A stretch of 51,392 bases of DNA from Rhodoferax sp. OV413 (GCA_943330915.2 CALQJO020000017.1:1-51392); one strand, 5' to 3'. Counted from the stretch's first letter, positions 36,268 through 45,741 are shown. Notes: generated from the letters alone by a model not told the origin. Program-made: numbers and translations.

Positions 36268-36744
36268 ATGCCTTATCTTTTAACAATCAATGGTCAATCT
36301 CACGAGATTGATGTTGAAGGTGATATGCCACTGCTGTGGGTTGTGCGAGAACAACTTAATTTGACCGGCACAAAATTCGGTTGTGGTATGGCGCAGTGTG
36401 GCGCCTGTACTGTGCAGATTGACGGTGTCGCGACGCGCACCTGCGTACTCACGGTCGCTGATTCGGTAGGCAAAAACATCGTAACCATCGAAGGCTTGCA
36501 ATCGCCGCAGGCCCTGGCCATTCAGACTGCATGGGTTGAATTGCAAGTGCCACAATGTGGTTATTGTCAATCGGGGCAGGTTGTATCAGCAACAACATTG
36601 CTAGAGCAGAACAGTAATCCAACCGATGCCGATATTGATGCCGCCATGTCTGGCAATATCTGCCGTTGTGGCACTTATCCGCGTATCAAAGCCGGCATCA
36701 AAATGGCCGCGGCACAGTTTTACAACGCAGCAGGAGCCGCATAA
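36268..36744 (+). CDS. iorA: [2Fe-2S] subunit of an isoquinoline 1-oxidoreductase-type molybdenum hydroxylase
   Basis: The 158-residue small subunit has a plant-ferredoxin-type [2Fe-2S] cluster with Cys39, Cys44, Cys47 and Cys59, and a second helical [2Fe-2S] domain with Cys97-GYC100 and Cys132-RC134. The size and motif order fit the xanthine-oxidase family small subunit. It has no signal peptide of its own and would be carried out bound to the Tat-exported large subunit. A strong GGGAGG ribosome binding site precedes the ATG. The next gene overlaps by one base. Confidence 0.92.
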   Translation: MPYLLTINGQSHEIDVEGDMPLLWVVREQLNLTGTKFGCGMAQCGACTVQIDGVATRTCVLTVADSVGKNIVTIEGLQSPQALAIQTAWVELQVPQCGYCQSGQVVSATTLLEQNSNPTDADIDAAMSGNICRCGTYPRIKAGIKMAAAQFYNAAGAA

Positions 36745-38930
36745 TGAACATTAATCGTTTTCTGAAATCTGCCGCCGGTCATCAGACTGTTGATAACAGT
36801 CGTCGATCTTTCCTGAAAGTTAGTGCTGGCACGTCTGCCGGTTTGATGTTGGGCGTCAGTTTCAACGGTTCTGCACTTGCGCAATCTGCTGCTACCGATG
36901 CTGCGTTGGAGTTAAACGCTTTTGTGAGCATCACACCCGACAACGTAGTGAAAGTGCTGATCAAGCATCTTGAAATGGGACAGGGCGTTTACACCGGCCT
37001 GGCAACCTGCATTGCTGAAGAAATGGATGCGGCCTGGAGCCAGGTTGAGTGTGAACATGCACCGGCGAATACCGCAAGATACGCAAATCTGCTAATGGGA
37101 CAGCAGGGCACCGGAGGCAGTACAGCAATTGCCAACAGTTTTATGCAGATGCGCCAGGCGGGTGCGGCTGCCCGATCAATGCTGGTATCTGCGGCAGCAG
37201 CGCAGTGGCAGGTGCCAGCCAGCGAAATCACGGTCAGTAATGGCATCTTGACGCACGGCGCACGGTCCGCGACTTTTGGTGAATTGGCGATTGCAGCTGC
37301 ACAGCAGCCGTCGCCCGATGCCGAAAGCCTGAGCCTGAAGACACCAGCCGAATTCAAACTGATTGGCCAGGAAAACACATTGCGCAAGGACGTCGGCAAA
37401 CACAACGGCGCTGCAATTTATACACAGGACGTCAAACTGCCTGGAATGCTGACGGCTGTCGTCGCGCATTCGCCACGGTTTGGTGGCAAGGTCAAATCGT
37501 TTGACGCAGGCGCCGCTCTTGCACGCCATGGTGTGCGACAAGTATTTGAAATCGATAGCGGTATTGCTGTTCTCGCAACTGACTACTGGTCAGCCACCAA
37601 AGGTCGTGAGTTGTTGAGCATCGAATGGGATGACAGTGCCGCTGAAACCCGCGGCACTGCGGACATTCTGCAACAGTATCGTGGCCTTGTAGATACTGCA
37701 GGCGCCGTCGCCGAGTCGCATGGCGATGCAGAACAGACATTGGCTCAGTCCGCCGATGTGACTGAACTGGTGTTTGAATACCCGTATCTGGCTCACGCGC
37801 AGATGGAGCCGATGAACTGTGTGGCGCAGGTTAACGGTACCTCAGCGGAAATGTGGTACGGCTGTCAGAGCGCCTCTGGTGATCAGGCGGCCATTGCACA
37901 GCTGCTGGGGACTGGAATCGAGCATGTCAAAATAAACACTGTATTTGCGGGTGGTGGATTTGGTCGGCGAGCAAATCCGGTCTCAGATTATGTGTTGGAG
38001 GCTGTGCGTATTGCGCGGCAGGTTCAAGGCACACCCGTGAAACTGGTGTGGTCGCGTGAAGATGACATGCAGGCTGGTTATTACCGTCCCGCTTATGTAC
38101 ACAAACTGTCGGCGTCACAGGATGCAAACGGCAAACCGGCGGCTATTCAGATCAGGGTTGCTGGTCAGTCAATTATGGCCGGGACGTCGCTGGGTGCCAT
38201 GATGATTTCCAACGGTATTGACATCACTTCCGTTGAGGGATTGTCAGATATGTCTTATGACATACCTGAGCGTCAGGTTGAATTACACTCAACACAAGTC
38301 GGAATTCCGGTGCAGTGGTGGCGTTCCGTTGGCCACACGCACACCGCTTTCAGCAAAGAAGTATTTATTGATGCTTTGGCCAGGAAAGCGGGTGCTGACC
38401 CGGTTGCATATCGACTTGAATTGCTGAAGAACAATCCGCGTGAAACTGCCGTACTGCAATTGGCAGCCGAGAAAGCTGGTTGGGGAACAACACAGCTACC
38501 CGCAGGGTGGGGTCGTGGTGTGGCAGTGCATACCTCGTTCGGGTCAACAGTGGCGGAGATTGTTGACGTTTCTGTACAGGGCAATAACTTCAAGGTTGAA
38601 CGAGTTGTGGCGGCGATTGACTGCGGTATCGCCGTTAATCCGAGTATCGTCAGGGCTCAGGTAGAAAGCGCCATCGCTTATGGGCTCTCTGCCGCCCTGG
38701 CTGATGAGGTGACTCTGACCGCTGGCAATGTTGATCAAACCAATTTTCACACCTATCGGGTATTGCGTATGAATGCCATGCCGTCTGTGGAGACGCATAT
38801 CGTGCCGTCAACCAACCCCCCATCGGGTGTTGGTGAACCAGGTACTCCTCCGATCGCGCCGGCAGTTGCCAATGCTTTGGCAGCGGTGACCGGACGGACA
38901 TTCACGCGGTTACCCTTGAAACTGGCCTGA
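36744..38930 (+). CDS. iorB: Molybdopterin-binding large subunit of isoquinoline 1-oxidoreductase-type enzyme
   Basis: The 728-residue protein has a twin-arginine signal (SRRSFLKVSAG, residues 19-29) and the large-subunit layout of aldehyde/isoquinoline oxidoreductases. It shows KHLEMGQGVYTGLAT near the start of the catalytic region, GGGFGRRANPVSDYVLEA in the cofactor-binding part, and GVGEPGTPPIAPAVANAL with the catalytic Glu near the C terminus. It hydroxylates an N-heterocycle or aldehyde using water, in the periplasm; the substrate is inferred only from family. The ATG at 36744 overlaps the stop of the small-subunit gene (TAATG). No dedicated cytochrome subunit or XdhC-like maturation factor lies alongside. 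Confidence 0.9.
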   Translation: MNINRFLKSAAGHQTVDNSRRSFLKVSAGTSAGLMLGVSFNGSALAQSAATDAALELNAFVSITPDNVVKVLIKHLEMGQGVYTGLATCIAEEMDAAWSQVECEHAPANTARYANLLMGQQGTGGSTAIANSFMQMRQAGAAARSMLVSAAAAQWQVPASEITVSNGILTHGARSATFGELAIAAAQQPSPDAESLSLKTPAEFKLIGQENTLRKDVGKHNGAAIYTQDVKLPGMLTAVVAHSPRFGGKVKSFDAGAALARHGVRQVFEIDSGIAVLATDYWSATKGRELLSIEWDDSAAETRGTADILQQYRGLVDTAGAVAESHGDAEQTLAQSADVTELVFEYPYLAHAQMEPMNCVAQVNGTSAEMWYGCQSASGDQAAIAQLLGTGIEHVKINTVFAGGGFGRRANPVSDYVLEAVRIARQVQGTPVKLVWSREDDMQAGYYRPAYVHKLSASQDANGKPAAIQIRVAGQSIMAGTSLGAMMISNGIDITSVEGLSDMSYDIPERQVELHSTQVGIPVQWWRSVGHTHTAFSKEVFIDALARKAGADPVAYRLELLKNNPRETAVLQLAAEKAGWGTTQLPAGWGRGVAVHTSFGSTVAEIVDVSVQGNNFKVERVVAAIDCGIAVNPSIVRAQVESAIAYGLSAALADEVTLTAGNVDQTNFHTYRVLRMNAMPSVETHIVPSTNPPSGVGEPGTPPIAPAVANALAAVTGRTFTRLPLKLA

Positions 38931-38945
38931 TTAACATCCCTAACT

Positions 38946-38978
38946 GGCGCTGCACCCTGAATAGCACGGTGCAGCGCC
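38946..38978. terminator. Perfect 11-bp stem-loop between convergent genes
   Basis: GGCGCTGCACC (38946-38956) and GGTGCAGCGCC (38968-38978) form a perfect 11-bp stem with an 11-base loop. It lies between iorB and the leftward hydrolase gene. No T-run follows directly on either strand, so it may be a factor-dependent terminator or an mRNA-end stabiliser. Confidence 0.6.
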
Positions 38979-38996
38979 CGCTGCGGATTTTGTTGC

Positions 38997-40025
38997 TTAC
39001 ACTGAGGCGAGAAATCGCCTTAATTCTGTCCAGGTCTCTTCCGGGCTGTCCACTTGAAACGTATGGCCGCCAGCAATGCCTTTACCCTGAGCATTGGTGG
39101 ACTCCATCTGCCAGACGCCCAGCACATCGTACAGACGCCCCATGGGCGCATTCAGTCCCCATAAAACGTTGAGTGGGCATTCGATTTTTTTACCAGCAGC
39201 AATATCTGTTTTATCTATCTGCATATCCATGCGAGCTGATGCGCGGTAGTCCTCACACATACCGTGAATAGCAGCCGGGTCCTTGTAAATTTCTGCAAAC
39301 ACATTGCCGATTTCACCTGTGCCGCCCCCGGTGATGAACATGCCAGTATTTGCAATGATATCCTCCGGAAAAGGTGCGGGGCGCAGGAAAAGGAACCAGT
39401 GAAAATAGGTTTCCACAAAGGTCAGCGTCACATTGCTATAAAGATAATGCGCCGGGACGATATCCAGTACGGTCAGGTTTTTTACCCGCTGTGGATGATC
39501 GAGTGTCAGACGGCGTGCGACCCGCCCACCGCGGTCATGACCTATCAGTGCAAACTCTTCGAATCCCAGCATACTCATCACATTGGCATTATCTTGCGCC
39601 ATTGTGCGCTTGGAGTAATTGCTGTGATTTTCGCCTCCTGCGGGTTTACTGCTCCAGCCGTAGCCGCGCAGATCGGTTAATACGACCGTATAGTCTCGAG
39701 CCAGATTTACTGCGACTTCCGCCCATGTAAAATGCGATTGCGGAGCTCCGTGCAACAACAACAGGGGCGGGCCGCTACCACCTACCAGCGTATGGATACT
39801 CACGCCGTTAGTGTCCATTGTCATTGTTTCAAAACCGGGGAAGTACTTTGCGTCCAATTCTGCGGCATTGGCGGGGACGCGCGCGAAGGTCTGGGGCTGT
39901 GCCATCACTTCGTGAGGCTGTGCCAATAGTGACGAACCCACTAGCAACGCACTGTTTTGCAGGAAGTTGCGTCGCTCTCCGGAGAAAAATAAGCCGGTGT
40001 TCTCGATATCGTTTTTATTGTTCAT
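38997..40025 (-). CDS. Exported alpha/beta hydrolase resembling haloacetate dehalogenases
   Basis: The core shows HGAPQSHFTW (92-101), DLRGYGWSSKP (118-128) and the nucleophile Asp164 in IGHDRGGRVARR. An Asp nucleophile, rather than Ser, is characteristic of haloacetate dehalogenases and epoxide hydrolases. The FHWFLFLRPAPFPEDII cap segment is close to that of fluoroacetate dehalogenases. A twin-arginine-like N terminus (GERRNFLQNSALLVGSS, residues 17-33) suggests export, which is unusual for this family. The ATG at 40025 with GAGG eight bases upstream gives 342 residues; the open frame to 40208 is not convincing. The actual substrate may be a halo-acid, an epoxide or an ester. Confidence 0.8.
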   Translation of the reverse strand: MNNKNDIENTGLFFSGERRNFLQNSALLVGSSLLAQPHEVMAQPQTFARVPANAAELDAKYFPGFETMTMDTNGVSIHTLVGGSGPPLLLLHGAPQSHFTWAEVAVNLARDYTVVLTDLRGYGWSSKPAGGENHSNYSKRTMAQDNANVMSMLGFEEFALIGHDRGGRVARRLTLDHPQRVKNLTVLDIVPAHYLYSNVTLTFVETYFHWFLFLRPAPFPEDIIANTGMFITGGGTGEIGNVFAEIYKDPAAIHGMCEDYRASARMDMQIDKTDIAAGKKIECPLNVLWGLNAPMGRLYDVLGVWQMESTNAQGKGIAGGHTFQVDSPEETWTELRRFLASV

Positions 40026-40233
40026 GTCCTCGATCCTCGGTTCTTGACAGTTCTTTGACGGGGTGTGGGTCGATATCTGGATGATCTGGCCCATGTTTAA
40101 TCCGTTAATCCAAAATTCAGAGTTTACAGCGTGGATGTTTTGACACAAGAATGATCCATGCGCAAACCAGTATCGTAACTGGCATGTACTTAATAACTTC
40201 CATTCCAAACATCATGTTAACGGAACAACTCAA

Positions 40234-40593
40234 ATGAAAAAAACGTTATTTACACTGCTAGGTTTGATGATGGTCACCGGTCAATTGTGGGCTCAGTCAT
40301 CGATTGACGGTACCTGGGATTTCGCGATGACCAGCCCGATGGGCTCGGTGAACGCCAAGGTCCTGCTGGTCACCGATGGAACTTCGCTTATTGGAGAGTT
40401 TGATCTTGGTGCGGGTCGTAAATGGCCAATAGAAGAGGGGCTCGTTAATGGTAATACCATCAGCTTCAAAGTCACTCGTGATGGCGCAGCTATGACCTAT
40501 GTGATGAATGCCACCATTGACGGTGATGCCGCCAAGGGTGTTGCCACAGCGATGGGGAGCACTGCAGAATGGACTATGACCCGGGCGAACTGA
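40234..40593 (+). CDS. Small secreted lipocalin-like protein of unknown function
   Basis: The 119-residue product has a signal peptide (1-20, ending LWAQ) and a compact beta-rich mature region: SIDGTWDFAMTSPMGSV, LLVTDGTSLIGEF, KWPIEEGLVNGNTISFKV and GVATAMGSTAEWTMTR. The GxWxF start and alternating strands resemble small lipocalin-like domains appended to bacterial hydrolases and amidohydrolases. No catalytic residues are apparent. It is divergent from the dehalogenase-like gene and 55 bases upstream of the next small secreted protein. Confidence 0.7.
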   Translation: MKKTLFTLLGLMMVTGQLWAQSSIDGTWDFAMTSPMGSVNAKVLLVTDGTSLIGEFDLGAGRKWPIEEGLVNGNTISFKVTRDGAAMTYVMNATIDGDAAKGVATAMGSTAEWTMTRAN

Positions 40594-40648
40594 TTCAGAG
40601 TGATCTGTAAATAGCCCTTCATCAACAAGCCCACGCGGGAGTGATGTC

Positions 40649-41119
40649 ATGATTGGCAGGATTATTCAGATAGCTATGTTGGGCTTTGTATTGGTGCTGG
40701 TAACTCCCCTACTGAGTGCTCAGGACCAAAGTGAAAACGAGTCTGCCATTGCGTCAGCGATGGCAGCACTTGATGAGTTTATGCTGACCTTCAACTCGCG
40801 TGATCCGGTCGCATGGGCCAGTTCTCTCAATTATCCCCATGTCCGGTTTGCTAGTGGTACGGTGACTATCTGGCACACCGCGGAAGAATTCGCCTTGGGC
40901 GAGTCCTTTGAACGGCTTGCTGCAGAAGGCTGGGATCATTCACGGTGGATATCACGCGAAGTAGTCTTGGCATCGCCTGGGAAAGTCCACGTCAATACCG
41001 TTTTTCAGCGTTTTAATGCTAATAATGAATCAATTGGCACCTATGAGTCGCTGTACATCGTAACCCGTGATACCAATGGACACTGGGGCACACAAGCACG
41101 CTCAAGTTTGGCGCCATGA
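40649..41119 (+). CDS. Secreted NTF2/SnoaL-like protein
   Basis: The 156-residue protein has a signal peptide (residues about 1-24, LLSAQ) and a mature domain with an amphipathic helix (SAMAALDEFMLTFNSRDPVAW) followed by NYPHVRFASGTVTIW, RWISREVVLASPGKVHVNTVFQRF and ESLYIVTRDTNGHWGTQAR. That order of helix and curved sheet is typical of NTF2-like/SnoaL folds. GGGAG lies about eight bases before ATG 40649. The function cannot be assigned; such domains bind small hydrophobic ligands or act as isomerases. Confidence 0.7.
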   Translation: MIGRIIQIAMLGFVLVLVTPLLSAQDQSENESAIASAMAALDEFMLTFNSRDPVAWASSLNYPHVRFASGTVTIWHTAEEFALGESFERLAAEGWDHSRWISREVVLASPGKVHVNTVFQRFNANNESIGTYESLYIVTRDTNGHWGTQARSSLAP

Positions 41120-41169
41120 TGCACATTTATAGTTGTTCTTTTTAGTCCACTGGAAATAGCCTGCTGATT

Positions 41170-41187
41170 GGGGCACACTTGCGCCCC
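41170..41187 (+). promoter_or_regulatory. Stem-loop abutting the queA start codon
   Basis: GGGGC (41170-41174) and GCCCC (41183-41187) can pair with an 8-base loop ending directly at the ATG at 41188. No Shine-Dalgarno sequence is visible upstream of queA. The hairpin could occlude or position the start region, or lie partly upstream of the transcript start. Confidence 0.4.
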
Positions 41188-42240
41188 ATGCAACTATCCG
41201 ACTTTGATTATTATTTGCCAGACGAATTGATCGCCCGCTATCCGGGTGAGACCCGCACTGGCAGCCGCCTTCTGTGTCTTGATCGCCATACCGGTGCATT
41301 AACACATCGTATTTTCAGTAATATCATCGATATGATTCAGCCCGCGGATCTCCTGGTATTTAACGATACCCGTGTAATTCCGGCTCGCTTGTTCGGTCAC
41401 AAGGCGACTGGCGGTCGGGTCGAAGTCATGATTGAGCGCATGCTGTCCGACAATCAGGCCATCGCCCAAGTGCGCGCTAGCAAATCACCAGCATCCGGAA
41501 CACTGTTAAACCTGGTGTCCACTGACAATTCTGAGTCTATCGATGTAGAGGTGCTGGGTCGGCGAGACGAATTTTTTCACTTGCAGTTTTTGTCGTCACA
41601 ACCGTTAGTCAGTCTGCTGGATCGCTTTGGTCACATGCCACTTCCCCCTTACATCGACAGAGCCGATGAACAGTCGGATTCAAGTCGGTATCAAACTGTT
41701 TACAGCCGTAACCCCGGCGCAGTAGCGGCTCCGACTGCCGGGCTGCATTTTGATGAGGCTCTGCTTAAGGCGCTTGCTGATAAAGGCGTTGGTCAGGCTT
41801 TTTTGACCTTGCATGTTGGCTCCGGCACCTTTCAGCCAGTGCGCACTGATAATGTGTTTGAGCATAAAATGCACAGCGAGTGGATCAATGTATCCACAAC
41901 GGTTGTTGATCAGGTCGAACGTTGTAAGGCCAGAGGTGGCCGGGTCATCGCCGTTGGCACAACATCTGTGCGCAGTCTGGAATCTGCCGCCTGTATCGCT
42001 CATAAGTCTGGGCATCTAGGTCTTCAGCCATATTCTGGAGAGACAGATATCTTTATTTATCCGGGTTATCAGTTCACGGTCGTTGACGCCATGATCACAA
42101 ATTTCCATCTTCCACGTTCAACGCTGATGATGTTGATCAGTGCATTCTCCAGTCGTGAAAAAGTCATGGCAGCTTATGAGGAGGCTATCAGGCAGCGATA
42201 TCGCTTCTTCAGCTATGGCGATGCCATGTTTATAAGCTAG
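41188..42240 (+). CDS. queA: S-adenosylmethionine:tRNA ribosyltransferase-isomerase QueA
   Basis: QueA transfers the ribosyl part of SAM to the 7-aminomethyl-7-deazaguanine base in tRNA, producing epoxyqueuosine. The 350-residue chain begins [19 protein letters not shown] and contains the typical [38 protein letters not shown] and [13 protein letters not shown] segments. The ATG at 41188 is the family-standard start; an in-frame TTG nine bases upstream is ignored. The usual partner tgt is not next to it; mdh follows instead after 77 bases. Confidence 0.96.
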   Translation: MQLSDFDYYLPDELIARYPGETRTGSRLLCLDRHTGALTHRIFSNIIDMIQPADLLVFNDTRVIPARLFGHKATGGRVEVMIERMLSDNQAIAQVRASKSPASGTLLNLVSTDNSESIDVEVLGRRDEFFHLQFLSSQPLVSLLDRFGHMPLPPYIDRADEQSDSSRYQTVYSRNPGAVAAPTAGLHFDEALLKALADKGVGQAFLTLHVGSGTFQPVRTDNVFEHKMHSEWINVSTTVVDQVERCKARGGRVIAVGTTSVRSLESAACIAHKSGHLGLQPYSGETDIFIYPGYQFTVVDAMITNFHLPRSTLMMLISAFSSREKVMAAYEEAIRQRYRFFSYGDAMFIS

Positions 42241-42317
42241 TGGTATACTCCGGCACCTTTTGATTTTCATTTTTATCCGTTATTAATTCAGACATTTACA
42301 CAGCAAAGGTTTTTATC

Positions 42318-43298
42318 ATGGCTAAATCACCCGTTCGCGTTGCAGTCACCGGAGCCGCCGGTCAAATCAGCTACTCATTGTTGTTTCGCATCGCTTCAGG
42401 CGAAATGCTTGGCAAGGATCAGCCGGTTATTCTGCAATTGCTGGAAATTACACCCGCCCTTGAAGCGTTAAAAGGTGCAGTCATGGAGTTGGAAGATTGT
42501 GCATTCCCACTTCTGCAGGGTGTTGTCCAGACTGACGATCCGAATGTTGCGTTTAAAGATGCCGACTATTGCCTGCTTGTGGGGGCCCGTCCTCGCGGCC
42601 CCGGTATGGAGCGTAAGGATTTGCTGGCCGCCAATGCCGCTATTTTTTCAGTGCAAGGCAAAGCAATCAACGATAACGCCAGCCGCTCAGTCAAGGTGCT
42701 TGTTGTTGGTAACCCGGCCAATACAAACGCACTCATTGCCTATCGCAATGCACCTGATCTAAAACCCGGGCAGTTTACGGCGATGACACGTCTGGATCAC
42801 AATCGCGCAGTAGCGCAGCTGGCGGTGAAAACAGGCAAACACAGCACTGATGTTGATGGCATTATTATCTGGGGTAACCACTCTGCTACTCAGTACCCTG
42901 ATGTACACCACACGACTGTTGCTGGCAAAAAAGCACTGGACTTGATAGAGCAAAGCTGGCTGACGGGTACGTTTATACCCAATGTTCAGCAGCGTGGAGC
43001 GGCCATTATCAAGGCCAGAGGTCTTTCATCTGCAGCATCTGCTGCCAATGCCGCTATCGAACATATGCGTGATTGGGCGTTAGGCACTCACGGAAAAACT
43101 GTCTCCATGGCGATTCACAGCGATGGTAGCTACGGAATTGAGAAAGGCCTTATTTATTCATTCCCTGTTACGTGTGCTAACGGTGAGTACACCATCGTGC
43201 AAGGCTTGGGCATTAATGCGTTCAGCCGTGACCTGATGCAGAAGACTGAAAAGGAATTGATGGAAGAGCGTGATGCTGTCGCGCATCTGCTGCCCTGA
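42318..43298 (+). CDS. mdh: Malate dehydrogenase (NAD-dependent, type 2)
   Basis: This TCA-cycle enzyme interconverts malate and oxaloacetate in the cytoplasm. The 326-residue product begins with the nucleotide-binding segment [21 protein letters not shown], shows the substrate-binding [15 protein letters not shown] loop, [10 protein letters not shown], and the catalytic His in [13 protein letters not shown]. These match the longer, cytosolic-type bacterial MDH found in many gammaproteobacteria instead of the E. coli type. AAAGG precedes the ATG by about eight bases. Confidence 0.97.
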   Translation: MAKSPVRVAVTGAAGQISYSLLFRIASGEMLGKDQPVILQLLEITPALEALKGAVMELEDCAFPLLQGVVQTDDPNVAFKDADYCLLVGARPRGPGMERKDLLAANAAIFSVQGKAINDNASRSVKVLVVGNPANTNALIAYRNAPDLKPGQFTAMTRLDHNRAVAQLAVKTGKHSTDVDGIIIWGNHSATQYPDVHHTTVAGKKALDLIEQSWLTGTFIPNVQQRGAAIIKARGLSSAASAANAAIEHMRDWALGTHGKTVSMAIHSDGSYGIEKGLIYSFPVTCANGEYTIVQGLGINAFSRDLMQKTEKELMEERDAVAHLLP

Positions 43299-43373
43299 AG
43301 CCAATGATAAATGGGTCTCTAGCGCTGTTGAAGCAAGCAGAAAACTGCAAAGACTCATTATGGTGACCGGCTC

Positions 43374-44459
43374 ATGAAACTTCGAAAATCAGCACCATTT
43401 ATCCCGGTTTCGTCCAGAGAATTGCAGTTCTGGATATTCCAGTTGAGTGGCTGGGGTTTGTGGGTGCTGATGTTGGTTCTGCGGGACATGACCTTTGTCC
43501 CGTCAGAATATATGCTCGAACGAGTCAGTGTTTTTGTTGTTGATGCGGTGATTGGGATCGGTTTAACAACCGCTCTTAGATACCTTTATCGCGCTGTGTG
43601 GGACTTACAAGTTGTTTTTCGTTTGTTTGCCGGTATGTTTGGGTGCTGGCTCGCCGCTCAAGCCTGGCGGCCAATCAAGGTTCTAATTACAGATTCTGAT
43701 TTTGGCGCCAGTGTTGACATCACGGGTTATGGTTGGGCGAGTTTCAGCAACATGCTGCCGATCTCCATGTCTATCCTGATGTTGTGGAGCGTTCTGTATT
43801 TTTGTATCAAGTACTACCAGTTATTTCAGAGCGAAAAGGAGAAAAATCTTCGTTCTGAGGCGCTCGCTCATGAGGCTCAATTGCGCATGTTGCGGTATCA
43901 GCTCAATCCCCACTTCTTGTTTAATACGCTCAATGCAATTTCTACGTTGATTCTGGTGCAATCGACTGACCAGGCAAATGCCATGGTGACTCGGTTAAGT
44001 AAATTTTTGCGTTATTCCCTGGAGCACGACCCTCTGGATAAAGTGGATCTCGCTCACGAGTTGGCAACGTTGCGGTTGTATCTCGAGATCGAAAAAGTAC
44101 GTTTTGAGGAGCGCTTACGTCTTGAATTTGATATCAGTGAGCAGGCGTCCAAAGGGCTGTTACCGAGTATGCTGCTGCAGCCATTAGTTGAAAATTGTGT
44201 CAAACATGCCATTGCCCGCAGTGAGCAGGGCGGTACCATTTGGATAGCAGCGAGTGTCATCGATGACAGGCATTTGCGCATCGTGGTGGCAGATGATGGT
44301 CCTGGTGCAGTAAAAGATCCGGAATCGACGGGAGTTGGGTTAAAAAATATCCGCGACCGGCTTAGGGAGATTTACGGTGCCAATCATCAGCTACTCTTCA
44401 CATCACGTGAACCCAGAGGTTTTCAGGTAGAGGTGGTAATCCCTTATGAAACACGATAA
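43374..44459 (+). CDS. LytS/YehU-type sensor histidine kinase
   Basis: The N-terminal part (residues about 20-148) has four hydrophobic helices and no recognised ligand-binding domain. A short coiled segment (about 150-175) leads into the His_kinase domain, with the phosphoacceptor His180 in LNPHFLFNTLNAIS, and a C-terminal HATPase domain with PLVENCVKHAIA (N box), VADDGPG (G1) and GVGLKNIRDRL (G2). It would autophosphorylate and pass phosphate to the LytTR regulator encoded by the overlapping gene. The signal sensed is unknown. GGTGA lies seven bases before the ATG. Confidence 0.92.
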   Translation: MKLRKSAPFIPVSSRELQFWIFQLSGWGLWVLMLVLRDMTFVPSEYMLERVSVFVVDAVIGIGLTTALRYLYRAVWDLQVVFRLFAGMFGCWLAAQAWRPIKVLITDSDFGASVDITGYGWASFSNMLPISMSILMLWSVLYFCIKYYQLFQSEKEKNLRSEALAHEAQLRMLRYQLNPHFLFNTLNAISTLILVQSTDQANAMVTRLSKFLRYSLEHDPLDKVDLAHELATLRLYLEIEKVRFEERLRLEFDISEQASKGLLPSMLLQPLVENCVKHAIARSEQGGTIWIAASVIDDRHLRIVVADDGPGAVKDPESTGVGLKNIRDRLREIYGANHQLLFTSREPRGFQVEVVIPYETR

Positions 44460-45267
44460 CTCAGCTCAAATGATGCGGGTTTTGGTAGTGGATGATGAAG
44501 CTCTCGCCCGTAAGGGTTTGATGTTGCGGCTGCAGGAACTCGGAAAAACAGAGGTGTTGCGCGAGTGCCAGAATGGCAGAGAGGCTCTAGAAGCGATTGC
44601 GGAATTGGCGCCAGACTTGGTGTTTCTGGACATTCAAATGCCTGGCATGAGCGGTTTTGATGTGGTGGAAAGGCTGCAACAGGACAATATGCCTCTGGTG
44701 ATATTTGTAACAGCTTACGACGCCTATGCAGTGAATGCCTTTGAGGTACATGCCGTCGATTACTTGTTAAAACCAATCGAGCTGGATCGATTGTCGCTTG
44801 CGCTGGATAAAGCCAGCGAGCGGATTTCCAGCGAGCGGGACAACAATGACAAACAACGATTGCTGGATATTGTGATCGGACTCACTGGTAAGACAGAGCA
44901 AGCGGTGATCGAGTTGATCAGCTCTGGTGAAAGCCCGGCCAGGTATGGCGAAAAGCTTGCAATCAAAGATGGTGCGTCTACTACGTTTGTTCCTGTGAAA
45001 GATATTGATTGGATCGATGCGGCTGGTGATTACATGTGTGTGCACGTCAAGGGTGCTACTCTGATCATGCGCACCACCATGAAAGAACTGGAAGAACAGC
45101 TTGATCCTCTGGTATTCCAACGGGTGCACCGCTCCACCATTGTGAATCTGGCTCGTGTGGAGAAAGTATCCTCACACATCAATGGCGAGTTTCATTTGAC
45201 CTTAAGTTGCGGGACTTCGTTAAAAATGAGCCGGTCTTACAAAGATAAAGTGAAACACTTTTTTTAG
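44446..45267 (+). CDS. LytTR-family response regulator
   Basis: The 273-residue regulator has a receiver domain (residues about 10-125) with Asp62 as the phosphoacceptor in VFLDIQMPG and acidic residues in VVDDEALAR. The C-terminal LytTR DNA-binding domain (about 165-270) shows IDWIDAAGDYMCVHV, MRTTMKELEEQL and FQRVHRSTIVNLARV. It starts within the last 14 bases of the kinase gene, showing translational coupling, with GAGGTGG nine bases upstream. Target genes are not identifiable from this window; LytTR sites are degenerate direct repeats. Confidence 0.94.
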   Translation: MKHDNSAQMMRVLVVDDEALARKGLMLRLQELGKTEVLRECQNGREALEAIAELAPDLVFLDIQMPGMSGFDVVERLQQDNMPLVIFVTAYDAYAVNAFEVHAVDYLLKPIELDRLSLALDKASERISSERDNNDKQRLLDIVIGLTGKTEQAVIELISSGESPARYGEKLAIKDGASTTFVPVKDIDWIDAAGDYMCVHVKGATLIMRTTMKELEEQLDPLVFQRVHRSTIVNLARVEKVSSHINGEFHLTLSCGTSLKMSRSYKDKVKHFF

Positions 45268-45741
45268 TCACGGCAAGTGCTGAAGCGGCAACGCTGTAGT
45301 ATCAAGAACTTTGCGTAGAATAAAGCTTGAGTGCACATCGGCTACACCCTCGATCCTTGTCAGGATGTTCAGCAAGAATTCCTGATAAAAATCCATGTCC
45401 GGTACAATCACCTTAAGTTGGTAATCAGCTGATTGACCGGTGATCAGCAGGCACTCTACGACTTGCGGATATTTTTTTATTTCTGCTTCAAAGCGTTCAA
45501 ACCGGTCAGGCGTGTGCCGGTCCATACTGACCTGCACCAATGCGCTGAGTTTTAAACCCAACTGCGAGGCGTTCAGGATAATCACCTGACCTTGTATCAA
45601 ACCTTCATCCTGCATGCGTTTGACTCGTCGTGCGCAAGGCGTCGCTGACAGACCAACGCGCTCAGCAAGATCGGTATTGCTGATGCTGCCATTGATCTGC
45701 AGTTCACGAAGAATTCGTTTATCGAGCTTATCAAATTCCAC
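45268..45741 (-). CDS. Lrp/AsnC-family transcriptional regulator
   Basis: The protein has an N-terminal helix-turn-helix (DKRILRELQINGSISNTDLAERVGLSATPCARRVKRM) and a C-terminal RAM/AsnC ligand-binding domain (ALVQVSMDRHTPDRF, VVECLLITGQSADYQLKVIV, GVADVHSSFILRKVLDT). Such regulators respond to amino acids. It is divergent from leuA across about 300 bases, which suggests that it may control leucine synthesis or its own gene; that link is inference. GTG 45741 and TTG 45753 are both possible starts without a good ribosome binding site; the GTG places the HTH at the usual distance from the N terminus. The gene converges with the LytTR gene with no gap. Confidence 0.85.
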   Translation of the reverse strand: MEFDKLDKRILRELQINGSISNTDLAERVGLSATPCARRVKRMQDEGLIQGQVIILNASQLGLKLSALVQVSMDRHTPDRFERFEAEIKKYPQVVECLLITGQSADYQLKVIVPDMDFYQEFLLNILTRIEGVADVHSSFILRKVLDTTALPLQHLP

